From positions 60,717,321 to 60,781,320 of the forward strand of contig NC_059075.1 of NCBI RefSeq assembly GCF_020497125.1: a DNA stretch of 64,000 nucleotides, written 5' to 3'. Positions 47,501 to 57,099 of this stretch are shown in pieces. Within the stretch, counting starts at the first letter, position 1, and every line of letters begins with the position of its first letter. Made by a program: the position numbers and the translations under genes. Source of the stretch: Mauremys mutica (Eukaryota > Chordata > Testudines > Geoemydidae). The notes under the pieces were generated by a model. That model did not search any database and was not told where the DNA came from. It worked only from the letters and a program-made list of their open reading frames with translations.

Positions 47501-49223
47501 ACCTATCCTTAAAGATGATCCCTCACTCTCACAGATCTTGGGAGACAGGCCAGTCCTCACTTATAGACAGCCTCCCAACCTGAAGCAAATACTCACCAGC
47601 AACCGCACACCATACAACATAAACACTAACCCAGGAACCTATCCTTGCAACAAAGCCCGATGCCAGCTCTGTCCACATATCCATTCAAGTGACACCATCA
47701 TAGGACCTAATCACATCAGACACGCCATCAGGGGCCCGTACACCTGCACATCTACCAATGTGATATATGGCATCATGTGCCAGCAATGCCCCTCTGCCAT
47801 GTACATTGGCCAAACCGGACAGTCTCTACGCAAAAGAATAAATGGACACAAATCTGACATCAGGAATCATAACATTCAAAAACCAGTGGGAGAACACTTC
47901 AACCTCTAACCGCTCAGTGACAGACTTGAAGGTGGCAATTTTGCAACAAAAAAACTTCAAAAACAGACTCCAAAGAGAAACTGCTGAACTTGAATTAATA
48001 TGCAAACTAGATACTATTAACTGTGGCCTAAACAAAGACTGGGAATGGTTGGGTCATTACACCAATTGAATCTATTTCCCTATGTTAAGTTCTCCTCACA
48101 CTTTCTATGGGCCATCTTAATTATCACTTCAAAAAGTTTTTTTTCCTCCTGCTAACGATAGCTCATCTCAATTGATTAGACTCTGCCTGTTGGTATGCAT
48201 ACTTCCACCTTTTCATGTTCTCTGTATGTATAAATATCCCATCTGTGTGTTCCATTCTATGCATCCGAAGAAGTGAGCTGCAGCTCACGAAAGCTCATGC
48301 TAAAATAAATGTGTTGTCTTTAAGGTGCCACAAGAACTCCTGTTTTTTTTTTTGTAGAGCTGTAGTTATAACTGACATCATGGAGAGCTCTCTTACCAGT
48401 GTCCTTCCTTTATTGGTAGTGGGCTCTCATGACAGAGAGGGAAGTGAAGAGAAAATCATAATTTTGTTTCCTTACTGTTCTGTTCAATTTTCAGGTGGAT
48501 GTGGATCTAGCAAAGTCCTGTGCAGACCTCCCTGAAGAGGATGAGGAACTCCGGAAGAAGCTCTGGTTGAAAATTGCTCGCCACGTGGTCCAGGAAGAGA
48601 AGGACGTCAAGAAGGCCATGGCCTGCCTTTCTAGCTGCAACCTATTAAAGATTGAAGATGTCCTGCCCTTCTTCCCCGACTTTGTCACCATCGACCATTT
48701 CAAGGAGGCTATTTGCAACTCTCTGGAGGACTACAACAGGCACATTGAAGAGCTGAAGAGAGAGATGGAGGAAGCTACACAGAGTGCCAAGAGAATCCGG
48801 GAGGACATCCAGGAGATGAGAAACAAATATGGCTCTGTGGAGCCTCAGGAAAAGTGTGCAGCCTGTGACTTTCCACTCCTAAACCGCCCTTTCTACCTTT
48901 TCCTTTGTGGCCACATGTTCCACTATGACTGTCTGTTCCAGGCTGTTTTTCCAAACCTGCCTGCCTACAAGCAAGCTAAGCTAGAAGACCTTCAGAAGAA
49001 GCTGGGAGCCACAAGCCAGCCCTCCAAAGCCCATCATCGTCCCAAGGACACAGATGTCACTAGCTTGGGGAAGGGACAGCAGAGTCGGGAACAGATCAAG
49101 GCAGACATCGATGATATTGTGGCAGCTGAATGCGTGTACTGTGGGGAGCTGATGATCCGGTCTATTGACAAGCCTTTCATTGACCCACAAAAGTATGAAG
49201 AGGAGAGGCAAAGTTGGCTGTAG
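32457..49223 (+). CDS. VPS18: VPS18, HOPS/CORVET core subunit with RING domain (5 coding exons)
   Basis: Coding exons are 32457-32547, 42615-42756, 42940-43031, 43844-45714 and 48495-49223. They join in frame into 974 codons plus stop; human VPS18 is 973. All introns are GT-AG. The order is an N-terminal beta-propeller region (roughly residues 1-370), alpha-solenoid including the clathrin-heavy-chain repeat (about 620-770), a coiled coil (about 804-850) and a C-terminal RING-H2 whose ligands are C853, C856, C870, H872, H875, C878, C945 and C948. VPS18 is a core subunit of the HOPS and CORVET tethers, acting with VPS11, VPS16 and VPS33A in endosome-endosome and late endosome/autophagosome-lysosome fusion; that role is family knowledge. 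The ATG has G at -3 and +4. No break or missing ligand is seen, so the gene looks intact. It is the plus-strand neighbour of RHOV, as in human. Confidence 0.97.
32745..32950 (+). repeat. MIR/CORE-like SINE, VPS18 intron 1
   Basis: Has the pattern GGTTCTGTTCCCAAGTCTGC, then a CCTCCGTTTCCC stretch and AAATGGGTGTAATAATACC, typical of tRNA-derived CORE SINEs. Confidence 0.6.
33335..33980. mobile_element. hAT-like element, sister of 6865-7582
   Basis: Ends TAGCGCTCTACCAAATTC and GAATTTGGTAGGGCCCTA. The 8-bp flanks TGTATAGA (33327-33334) and TGTTTAGA (33981-33988) differ at one base. The interior GTAATTGTAGAGGTCCTGAC matches the sister copy. Confidence 0.8.
35286..35949. mobile_element. hAT-like element, 664 bp, VPS18 intron 1
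   Basis: Starts CGGGGTGGGCAAACTTTTTG and ends GTAGTTTGCCCACCCCTG. Flanked by the perfect 8-bp duplication TCATAGAC (35278-35285 and 35950-35957). The GC-rich interior generates several overlapping spurious ORFs. Confidence 0.88.
35958..37353 (+). other. VPS18 intron 1, no feature seen
   Basis: AT-rich intronic sequence; I recognise nothing in it. The same holds for 33989-35277. Confidence 0.4.
37354..38080. mobile_element. DNA-transposon-like MITE, VPS18 intron 1
   Basis: Ends AGGGTACGTCTACACTA and TAGTGTAGACCAGGCTT are inverted. Subterminal inverted motifs include AAACCGGTTTT-like and AAAACCGATTTAAA-like stretches. Target duplication unclear. Confidence 0.65.
38307..39091. mobile_element. 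Solo LTR, 785 bp, VPS18 intron 1
   Basis: Begins TGTCAAGGTTCC and ends TTTATGACA (TG...CA, with TGTCA/TGACA ends), flanked by the 5-bp duplication CCATG (38302-38306 and 39092-39096). No internal retroviral or Gypsy sequence is adjacent, consistent with LTR-LTR recombination. Orientation not established. Confidence 0.8.
39495..40422. mobile_element. Mariner-like element, 928 bp, VPS18 intron 1
   Basis: Ends CTCCTGAGGGAATTCTG and CAGAATTCTCCCAGGAG are inverted repeats flanked by TA on both sides (39493-39494 and 40423-40424), the Tc1/mariner target. No transposase frame is left. Confidence 0.65.
40425..42614 (+). other. Rest of VPS18 intron 1, with SINE
   Basis: Contains a tRNA/CORE-like SINE at about 41720-41930 (CAGTTTCTCCCAAATGTAAAA) and an antisense SINE-like tail at 42150-42270. 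No exon seen. Confidence 0.45.
42615..42756 (+). CDS. VPS18: VPS18 coding exon 2
   Basis: A 142-nt exon for residues 31-77 plus two bases of Arg78. The acceptor is TTTTCCTAG and the donor AG|GTAACT. It encodes GYVNARLEKE and then the start of the propeller, ending in the LCMSLGRDTLF stretch. Confidence 0.95.
42940..43031 (+). CDS. VPS18: VPS18 coding exon 3
   Basis: A 92-nt exon for residues 78-108 plus one base of Gly109. It contains IDLGKADEPN and KMFLDHT of the propeller. The acceptor is CATGCAG and the donor G|GTGCGG. Intron 2 is only 183 bp. Confidence 0.95.
43530..43680 (+). repeat. CR1 3' fragment, VPS18 intron 3
   Basis: TTGCACCTTCCTTTGAAGCA, ATACTAGGCTAAATGGACC and GATCTCATCCATTAGGG resemble the CR1 3' region in sense orientation. 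This explains the small open frame here. Confidence 0.5.
43844..45714 (+). CDS. VPS18: VPS18 large coding exon 4
   Basis: A single 1,871-nt exon for residues 109-732, most of the propeller and solenoid, open throughout. It starts GSHLVIALNT after TTTTCAG and ends DLALQ before GTGTGT. Reading through the donor would reach a stop at 45790, so splicing to exon 5 is required. The large exon is also typical of mammalian VPS18. Confidence 0.97.
45907..46120. mobile_element. MITE in VPS18 intron 4
   Basis: Shares GGCCCGTGCCAGCTGACTC and ACACTGCAATTAAA with the RHOV intron 1 element at 13336. The arms around CTAAGGGGCTGTTTCATTGT are inverted at 46090-46110. Confidence 0.6.
47343..47909 (+). pseudogene. 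Penelope-like retroelement GIY-YIG endonuclease domain, frameshifted
   Basis: The frame is open from 47238 to the stop at 47909 (223 codons). The part that looks like element protein starts near PPAEVKKQID at about 47343. It contains cysteines in CNKARCQLCPH and MCQQCP, then the signature VIYGIMC...MYIGQTG with the following Arg/His-rich helix (LRKRINGHK). The expected C-terminal continuation (DLKVAILQQKNFKNRLQ, then NKDWEW) lies in the next frame at about 47924-48066, so the gene is broken by a small indel near 47907. The reverse transcriptase that normally precedes this domain is absent. It lies in the sense orientation of VPS18 and would be removed with intron 4. Confidence 0.8.
48265..48302 (+). 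ncRNA. Hammerhead-ribozyme-like core, Penelope element right arm
   Basis: Reads CCGAAGA, one A, a 6-bp stem GTGAGC/GCTCAC with loop TGCA, then GAAA, a short GC..GC helix with loop TCAT, and TA as the would-be cleavage site. This follows the hammerhead order CUGANGA - stem II - GAAA - stem III - UH, except that U4 is C and there is an extra A before stem II. Stem I was not found. Probably a degenerate motif. The mirror copy lies at 46887-46924 on the minus strand. Confidence 0.4.
48495..49223 (+). CDS. VPS18: VPS18 coding exon 5 with coiled coil and RING-H2
   Basis: Encodes residues 733-974, beginning VDVDLAK after TTTTCAG. The charged helical stretch from about 804 to 850 precedes CAACDF (853-858), CGHMFH (870-875) and CVYCGE (945-950). 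The spacing is C-x2-C-x13-C-x-H-x2-H-x2-C-x66-C-x2-C, the split RING-H2 of VPS18. The stop is at 49221-49223. Confidence 0.97.
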   Translation: MDVDLAKSCADLPEEDEELRKKLWLKIARHVVQEEKDVKKAMACLSSCNLLKIEDVLPFFPDFVTIDHFKEAICNSLEDYNRHIEELKREMEEATQSAKRIREDIQEMRNKYGSVEPQEKCAACDFPLLNRPFYLFLCGHMFHYDCLFQAVFPNLPAYKQAKLEDLQKKLGATSQPSKAHHRPKDTDVTSLGKGQQSREQIKADIDDIVAAECVYCGELMIRSIDKPFIDPQKYEEERQSWL

Positions 49224-50946
49224 GGTCACACAGTTATTGTTTGAGGCTGCACATGAACACAAAACTTTTGAGCCATAGGTCATGTCCACTGCCTGTGAAA
49301 CATGCATATTAGGAATTAGTCTCTAGAAATCTGAAAACAAATGAATTCGATAGAGCTCTAAGGAGAGAGCAGCTGGGTACTGTTATTTGGAAAGCAATGA
49401 GTTAATCCTGGAGGACTATGAGAGAAATGGTCACAGTTGTCTCAGAATTGGAAGATTAATTTCCGCTAATGCCTTAGAACTTCCTCTGGCTTCTCTCTGA
49501 AGGTGAGCTTGAGCTTGCCTCTTGAAGCTCTTCTTATGAGACCCTTTGGCATGAAGATAAGAATGCCTCATTGCCCAGAGAGAACTGGGAACAGAAAAAT
49601 GGTCTCATTCAGTTGGACTGCTTCCCCATTTTATAGTATTAATTCAGGTGAAGACTGGGGTGATGGGAAGAAGCAGTGAAGAGTGTTTGGTGGCATAGAC
49701 TTTCATTCATCACTTTCAAATTAGGAATTGCTTTTGGTTTGCTTCCTAATGAGATTGTTTAGCCAGCTTTACTGACAGAAATGTAAAAGGAAGGCAATAG
49801 CTTTGCATTTACATGTATGTCTGCAAATATCTGTCATGTTACACAAATGCATGGTTCTGCACAATAACATAAAAACGTGATTCTTAAGCAGCGCAGTGTC
49901 TCAAAAGATGCATCTTAATCCCTGTGTCTGGAATTTCAGGGTTGTGGTCTTTTCCACAGTTTTCCAAGCAGATTTTTGGTCTGATCCATACAGTTGAATC
50001 TTCTGTAGGATCTCTTCACTTTGTTTCCAGCCATTATACTGTAGTCCATTCTGGATACCCATACTGGGACATTCTGCACAATTACCTGTTTTGGCTCCAG
50101 CACCGCTCAAGTATAATACTTGTTAATGGTAATTTGAGTATTATATAATAATGGTACTTCACAGGTAGCTCGAGTGGCACTCGAATGAAAGTCTAGCAAT
50201 CAGTTTCCTCAAGGACTGACCATAGCACTTCTCCAGGAGTCAGTGACACCATTTCATCCTCCATCTTGAAGCAGATACATAGAGCCTTTGACATCCTCTG
50301 CCAAGCAATCTAACTGTTCCCTTCATGGCTTAGTTGAGTGCTCCGATAGGTCAGTGTTTTATTTATTTTTTTTCTTGGATGTTGCTCAGCATTGGAAACC
50401 ATTATTATTATTATTTTTTCTGTTTCTGACAGATAATTACACTTGAGGTGGAGGATGAGATTTTCTGTAGCACCTTAGTAGGGGTTAGTAGTAGCGTGTG
50501 ACATTTAGATCTGTCAGTACTTCCTCATGAAGGAACTAAATTTCCCATAAAGCTTTGTCTGGGACTAAATCACAAAGATCAACAGGTGCGACAGTAGTGA
50601 GAATCAGGTTTTGTAAAGCGGTGGTGGATATTCATATCATTTTAGTTAAAAGGAAATTAAAAAAAAACCCAAATCTCTCCTGACTTCTATAAAGATTGTT
50701 CCTGTCTTGAGAACTCATCTCTGACCTGCTAGCAATTCACAACAGCTGCTGTCACTGTGGAACTGGGTCTTGGTGTAATATCAAATTACATTTTGTCTCA
50801 TGAGACCTTGCTAACTGGGGGTCTCAGTAATCCCACAGGGTTCCAGTAGAGCTTCCCCAACTTCTGATCAGAGCCTTTCCTAACTGAGGGCTTAGCCTGC
50901 AGTCAATGTTTTACTTGTGCAATACTGGCAGGAAGAGGCCCTAAAT
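49224..50946 (+). other. VPS18 3' UTR and flank
   Basis: No coding potential or recognisable repeat. There is no AATAAA for about 4.3 kb after the stop (the first is at 53553). The variant ATTAAA at 50656-50661 is the nearest candidate poly(A) signal, so the 3' end is undefined. Confidence 0.4.
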
Positions 50947-51939
50947 CAGGGGTCTCAAACATGCGGCCCGCAAGGTTATTTTCTGTGGCCCGTGAGTTCC
51001 TCACGCCCTCCCCCCGCCCTCCTCCAGTGTTTACCTAGAGCGGCCCTGGCCCGATGCGTGCTGGGGGCAGCCCTGCGCCACACCGGGAAGCGGACAGAAC
51101 CTGTGGGAGGAGAGGCGCAGGGGTGTATGTTGATGTTGCTTCAGGCACCGTCCCCAGCAGCTCCCATTGGCTGCGGTTCCCCGTTCCCCACCACTGGGAG
51201 ATGCTGGGGCTGGTGCCTGAAGCAACAGCAACACACACCCCTGCGCCTCTCCTCCCCCACGTTCTAGCCGCTTCCTGGAGTGGTGCAGGAGCCAGGCAGG
51301 CAGGCAGGGAGCCTGCCCTGCCCCCGGTGCGTGCCAGGCCGGAGCCCGCCCCCCGAACCTCTCCTGCAGTCGAACCCCCTGCCCTGAGTTCCTTGCTTCA
51401 CCCTGCACCCTGACCCCCTGCCACTCCCCTCCTGCACCCCAACCCACTGCCCTGAGCCCCCTGCCGCACCCCGCATTCCTCCTGCACCCCAACCCCCTTC
51501 CCTGAGCCGCCTGCTGCACCCTGCACCCGACCTCCTGCCCTGACCCCCTGCCACACCCCACACCCCAACCCACTGCCCTGAGCCCTCTGCCCCATCCCTC
51601 CTGCACCCCAATCCCCTGCCCTGACCTCCTGCCACACTCCTCATCCCTCCTGCACCCCACACCCCAACTCCCTGCCCTGAGTCCCTGCCACACCCCACAC
51701 CCCTCCTGCACCCCCTGGGGACAGGGAGGGGGGCAGAGTTGGGTGGGGATTTCGGGAAAGGGGTTGGAATGGGGGCAGGGAAGGGATGGGGAGAGGTGGG
51801 GTAGGGGTGGGCCCTCATGGAAGGGATGGAGTGGGGGCGGGCCTAGGGTGGCGGGGGGGGAGGTGTCAGTAATGCGGCCCTCGGGCCAATGTACTACTCC
51901 TCATGTGGCCCTCGTGGTCATTTGAGTTTGAGACCCCTG
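50947..51939. mobile_element. hAT-like element with C-rich interior, 993 bp
   Basis: Starts CAGGGGTCTCAAACATGC and ends GAGTTTGAGACCCCTG. The 8-bp flanks CCCTAAAT and GGCTAAGT match at only 5 of 8. The interior has degenerate CTGCACCCCAACCC units and produces long minus-strand ORFs without domains. Confidence 0.75.
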
Positions 51940-53762
51940 GGCTAAGTGCACACTGTCAGAGTTGCATTTCAGTATTAGAAAGAACAGTTGCTATTGGAAG
52001 TATTATCTTTTCACTACTAGAACAGATGAATAACCAGTTTGATTAATGCCAGCTGTTAGTGCCTGTTGCTGGCTTATCAGTTCTCTTTTTGGTTGGTTCT
52101 GGATTGCCGTTTGACTTGAGAAAGCTGCTCTCTGTACCAGAAGGCTTTTGTGATGAAGACACATGAGGTATGTGTCTCACTTATTGAATGTGATGTCTTT
52201 GAAATTCTACATTAAACCTTCCTGATATGATTGACTACTGGATTTTTCTTTCTTGGCTGGAAGATCATGTGCGTTGTTTACACTATAAAGCTAGTTCTGA
52301 TAAAAAATGGGGATGGGCCATCTTCTGCCTTGTCGTTGCTTAGTAAAAGATCGTAATCCAAATTAATTTTAATCCACCCTGGGGGATTTCAAATTGTTCA
52401 GTTTCCTTGGGAGGCTGTCCTCCTCATTCCTTTCAGATGTCCACAGCGCGCTCCCTCTGGATTTTGAGTTACAGAACAGTTCTTTCTTTTACATTCAAAG
52501 CTCTTGAACTGTGTTGTTTCACAATACCAAATACTTAGCACTTCAGAGCACAATACAAGCATTAATCATTCTATACTCCCTTCTAAAGAGAGATTATTCC
52601 TGTGTATTTGCAAAATGGGGAAACTGAGGTACAGATTAAGGATTCTCAGAGCAAGTCTTTGTCAGAGGTAGAATAGAAACATGGGAGTCTCTTGATCCCG
52701 TCTCTCCTCAAGCACTAGACTATTCTACTTAGTGAAAATCTAAATGGATAACTGTTTTGAAGTCTGCCTGTTCAAGGGGCTGTATGTTTAGGCAACAAGT
52801 TTGTTTGTTACCTTGAGCCTTCACAGAAATTTCACCTAGCATTTTGATGGATTTCAAAGCACAATGATTACCCTTCGTGCAGTGTCCTGCTGTTGCCTGC
52901 TAGGACTCCAGCAGTGTCCCATAACATTGGCACTCTTCAACCACTGTGGAAATGTGTCCTCCCGAAGCTTCATAGCATCTTCTAAAGGAGTTTCATAAAT
53001 CACACAATTTGTGTTTCATGGCTGTCTTGGAATACAGGTGTCCTTAACAGCTGAGATGTTATCCTGATGTGTTTGAAAATTGAAGAAATTTTAACCCTTC
53101 TCCCACATGGTTTTTCTACATTTGTTTTTCTACATAGAACATGGTATCTGATGTGTAGAGGAGCAGCTCTAAGACTTTGTTCTCTGCTATTCTGGAGGCG
53201 AGTAGAGTATTCCTGTCTCCTGTCATTTCAGTGGAGCGGATACATTTGGACTGGAGTAAGTTTGCTAAGATACTTCTGTAGTGGGATGTCCTTGTTCACA
53301 AGGTATGGGTGGACCAGCCACACCATTCTCTGGAATGCATTTTACATGGAGTCCTAAGGCAGAGTTCTGTACCACTCTTTTTTCCTAGGCCTTGTCTGCA
53401 TGGGAAAGTTTTACCATTTGTACTGATGATTATACTGGCTTAACCCCTTGTGTTGACACTCTTATTCTGGTATATGAGTTGGCTTTTGCCAGTTTAGTTT
53501 GTTACTTGGGAAGGAGTTTAAGCTAAATTTGAAAAAAGGCCATGCAAACTGGAATAAATGTGTCTACACAGGGGTTATACTGGCAAAACTACATGGATTT
53601 AAGTTCACACCTTAGTTTCTTCAGTACAACCTTTCTCATGCAGACCAGGCCTAAAACACGTCTCCTCACATGCCCCACCTCGCCTTGTCAACAGGTTGCA
53701 TGTAGAAGGGTCTGGAGAAGTGAAGAAAGCCAGAGAACAGATGGAAGTGTGCAGTAAAGAAC
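51940..53762. other. Gene-free stretch with an antisense SINE
   Basis: 52545-52735 reads AAATGGGGAAACTGAGGTAC and onward, a CORE-like SINE in antisense. The rest, including the MITE-like start near 53390, is unassigned. Confidence 0.45.
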
Positions 53763-53774
53763 AACATGTAGAGA

Positions 53775-53984
53775 AGAATCCTGTGGCACCTTATAGACTA
53801 ACAGACGTTTTGCAGCATGAGCTTTCGTGGGTGAATGCCCACTTCGTCGGATGTGGCTACCGACGAAGTGGGCATTCACCCACGAAAGCTCATGCTGCAA
53901 AACGTCTGTTAGTCTATAAGGTGCCACAGGATTCTTTGCTGCTTTTTACAGAACCAGACTAACACGGCTACCTCTCTGATACTT
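53775..53984. mobile_element. Short fold-back Penelope-like insertion, perfect 77-bp palindrome
   Basis: A 210-bp insertion flanked by the 12-bp direct repeat AACATGTAGAGA (53763-53774 and 53985-53996). The arms 53774-53850 and 53860-53936 are perfectly complementary around a 9-bp spacer; the first arm base overlaps the duplication. A non-inverted tail with AGACTAACACGGCTACC follows on the right, equivalent to the tail of the intron 4 element. Both arms contain GACGAAGTGGG...CCCACGAAAGC, a hammerhead-like arrangement (53860-53897 plus; 53813-53850 minus). Confidence 0.85.
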
Positions 53985-53996
53985 AACATGTAGAGA

Positions 53997-56104
53997 GACA
54001 CTTCAGAAGTCCTCAATGTTGTCCTAACTCTCTTCCCATTGAAGTTGCTGGGAGTCTTACCACTAACCAAAGTGAGCACTGATAGCTTTATGTCCTTGCC
54101 ATAGTGTTTAACTGCTGAGCTGGAAACTCGGTAAGGCAGACTTTAATTCCAGTCACTAGATGTCATTGTTCTCCATTAAATATACTGACTTTTGATGAAG
54201 CACAGCTGAGAGTGTTTTCTGTCTCTTTGCTATGGAATATTGCAGAATAGTGGTAGTAAGCAGAGGCTGCACGAGATTTCAGGTGACTTTTTTTATAGGA
54301 AATGGAATTGTGCCTATAACAATGATACTGATTGGGGGGGAGGAAGTAGGAGAGAGGCATTCAAATGGCAACAGATTTTTGGATCTTGAGTTTCTGAAGT
54401 TGGATTTGATCTGGTGTTAGTAGTCAGAAGGCTAACGTTTGTTCTGCAGTGATTCTGTACCGGTAGGTAGGCTTTAATATCCATGCTAGTTCCTGGATCC
54501 TATTGCTCTTAGTAAGGTGAAGAGGGAGAATCTTAGTGTGTGGCTCTTAGTATGACCAGCCCATGTATTTCAGTCCTGGCATTGGTAGTAAAGATCTATC
54601 TATCCAATCGTTTTTGCTCAATGCTATGGAATAACTTCCAAAGGGAATTTATGGGAATGCCATCTCTTGTTGGGCAAAGTAATGTAAGGAGCAATCCTCT
54701 ATTAGCTGGCATGAAGGTAGAGACTGGAATCTCTACCACATGACTAGGGGGATTGTTTAGTGATCTAAGTGTCAGGTTGAAACACCCAGATTGCTTGGAA
54801 ATGCAGGTTCAAGTCTCGGCAGGATTGGCTAATCCCTTTTAAGGTAAATAAATAAACTAAGCACCGTGCAATTCAGTTGACTCATTTGCTTTGTGTGGAC
54901 ATCGAAAAGTACCAGATGCCCCAGCCAAAATGATCCCCCTTTGCCCCTTTCTCTTAAGTGTGCCATAAAGGGGAGGGTGGTTGGTTGATGGCTCTGTTTT
55001 TATGGAGCGTGAAACATCTTGACATCTTCCAGCATGAAAAACTCTCTTTATAAAAGATCCCTCAGCCTGACTCTCAGAAAAGGCTTTGGCCCAAATTCTT
55101 TGCTTGGGAAACACCACTGAAGTCAGTGGTATTGTATCATGAATGAATTTGTCCTTTTATTTTAAGATGTGGAGGGAAAAGAGAAACTGGGCCACTACAG
55201 GAAAGTCCTGTTATGAGGAACTATTGAGATCTTAAGGATGGATTTTTAATAGCTTAGAGTTTATTAGTGAAAACTGTCACTGGAGTTCAATAAACTATTG
55301 CAAGTCACTTATGGGTTTAGCTCATGAACTATTTGCTCTCACCATCACTCCCTTATTCCTAACTTCTATTCCAGTTCTAGACAGTTACTGGCTTCTCAGC
55401 AGCCCTCTTACGAATTTTATCTTTACACTTCCATTTCAATTCAGATATGCAGGCCCATGGCCTAGAGGGTCTCTAGCACTGGGGCCCTCCTTGAGTTCAA
55501 GGAGAGAGAGGCAGTAAAACTGATCTGAACTCTGGACACAGGTTTTAAATCAACCGATTTGAGAATTCTGGGGAGGGGAGAAGCTAAGATGCTTGTTTAA
55601 TTTGTATGTGGAAAATGGTTGGGCCGGGGATAGTTTTGGAGTGGGGAGGGGAATCCGAATTGGACATTTATTTTATTTGTCACGAGCAACAGAGAAGAAG
55701 GCCTGTCTGAATAAGGTCACAGTTGCCTGGAAACTAGTAAGTGGTAGGAGAGATCTAAGGTTACAGTTAAAGAATTGATTCTGGAGGATCAGTTACACTT
55801 ATCAGATTGGGGCAGAGAGTTCAGCAAAGGATAGTTCCCAGGTAGAACAGGAAGAGACCAGCATTGGGCTCAAGCCTGCTGCTGGAGCGTTTAAGGCCTT
55901 TTTATAGTATTCTACACAGCATGCAATGCGTGTGTGGTACCATCAGTGTAGAGATAGTAAAGCAATTATGTTTATGCTATATTGGAACTTGTGTCGGTAA
56001 ATATATCTATATGATTACACACAAACTACATTAAAAACATTAAGGTTGCAAAGTTGAGCCCTCAAAAGTTAAGTTATGCCGGAATCAATTCAGTATCTGT
56101 TATG
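53997..56104. other. Gene-free stretch
   Basis: A possible tRNA-derived SINE fragment lies at 54755-54860 (GCAGGTTCAAGTCTCGGC). Nothing else is named. Confidence 0.35.
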
Positions 56105-56235
56105 AATGCATTGTTTTTTATTTGTATTACAGTAGTGCATCATAACCCCAGTCATCGGCCATCAGCCCATAGTGCTAGATGCAGTACAAACACAACAAAA
56201 AGACAGTCCCTGCCCTAAAGAGCAGAGTCTCTAGT
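56105..56235 (+). repeat. SINE-like interspersed repeat
   Basis: TTTGTATTACAGTAGTGCAT, CCCCAGTCATCGGCC and AAAAAGACAGTCCCTGCCC match the family at 20035-20170. Confidence 0.5.
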
Positions 56236-56559
56236 GCTACAGCTACTGTCTTTAATTACATGACCACATACTCTTTTCCAAAAGACCCCTGCACAGGATG
56301 GAGCTTAGCTTAGCTAGGGGGGAGGGACCAGTGGACCCAGGCCACAGATGGATACTGGGAGCAACAGATGAAACAAACAGGAACGGGAGTGAAGGTCATA
56401 GAGCAAAAATCAGGGATCTGGAGGGGGACACGGAGCAGAGAACCTCCAACAGTGCCTACTGCTCCCTAAAGGTGTCCAGGGAGTCAGTGGACACTGCCAG
56501 GAGGAACTCTGCTCAGGTGTGTGACTTTACAAGGGAATGGTAATAGGCCCCAGAGTCTG

Positions 56560-57060
56560 AGCATTCCCCCCTCCCCGCAGCTTCCTCCTCCTCTTGGCAT
56601 GATGAATGGCTGACTTGGCCAGCGCCCGGAGGAGGTCGATGAGAAGGTCCTGTGACTTTGTGGTGCTGTGGATATGTGTGCATGGAGCAGGAGGTGTGGG
56701 GAAAAGTGCAGCCAGAACCTTATAAGAGATTTTGGAAGAGGGGCTGCAACCTGACGCACCTTATGTACATGTGCACCAGGGTCTCCCTCTCCCCACTAAA
56801 GGGGCCGGTGTTGGGGGAGTTCATGAACCATACCAGGTACATGCTTAATGCTCCATGAAGGAGCAGCCAGCTGATATCCCTGGTGGTTTGTAGGACCAGA
56901 CTGAAGTACAGGGGAGACATCTTGGGTGGAGATAAGAGCTGCCAGTTGTAACGGAGCCCTTGGAGGCAGCAAAGGGAGGCATGTGCTGGCACACTCCATG
57001 CCGGACTACCTGCAAGGTAAAGGATTCTTTGCAAGCCCTGATTAGAAGGGGTGTACTGAA
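56560..57060 (-). pseudogene. Tx1/L1-like LINE ORF2 C-terminal fragment, broken
   Basis: On the minus strand, two overlapping frames encode WLLLHGALSMYLVWFMNSPN with RETLVHMYIRCVRLQPLFQ, then RFWLHFSPHLL. This resembles the zinc-binding (zf-RVT-like) end of Tx1-type LINE polyproteins, with cysteines lost and a frameshift near 56725. Family assignment is from memory. Confidence 0.5.
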
Positions 57061-57099
57061 GGAGGCAGGGGACTGCAAGTAGAGAAAGGGTGGTTTTGT

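Larger units (their letters stand above)
46805..48354 (+). mobile_element. Fold-back Penelope-like element in VPS18 intron 4
   Basis: A 1.55-kb insertion flanked by the 10-bp direct repeat TAGAGCTGTA (46795-46804 and 48355-48364). Two inverted arms of about 430 bp begin near 46838 and end at 48353. The innermost 50 bp (47221-47270 against 47367-47416) are perfectly complementary. The right part carries a GIY-YIG endonuclease ORF. The left arm is an inverted copy lacking about 550 bp that include most of that ORF. A non-inverted tail (46805-46840, containing GTGTTAGTCTGTATCC) lies outside the left arm. No reverse transcriptase is present, so the copy is non-autonomous. The family call rests on the GIY-YIG domain. 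Confidence 0.85.

Noticed and set aside
46800..48360. CRISPR-like or tandem repeat array suggested by repeated blocks
   Set aside because: The blocks are two inverted arms of one insertion, not regularly spaced direct repeats.
51031..51711. 226-codon Gly-rich minus-strand ORF
   Set aside because: Inside the 50947-51939 transposon; low-complexity coding artefact.
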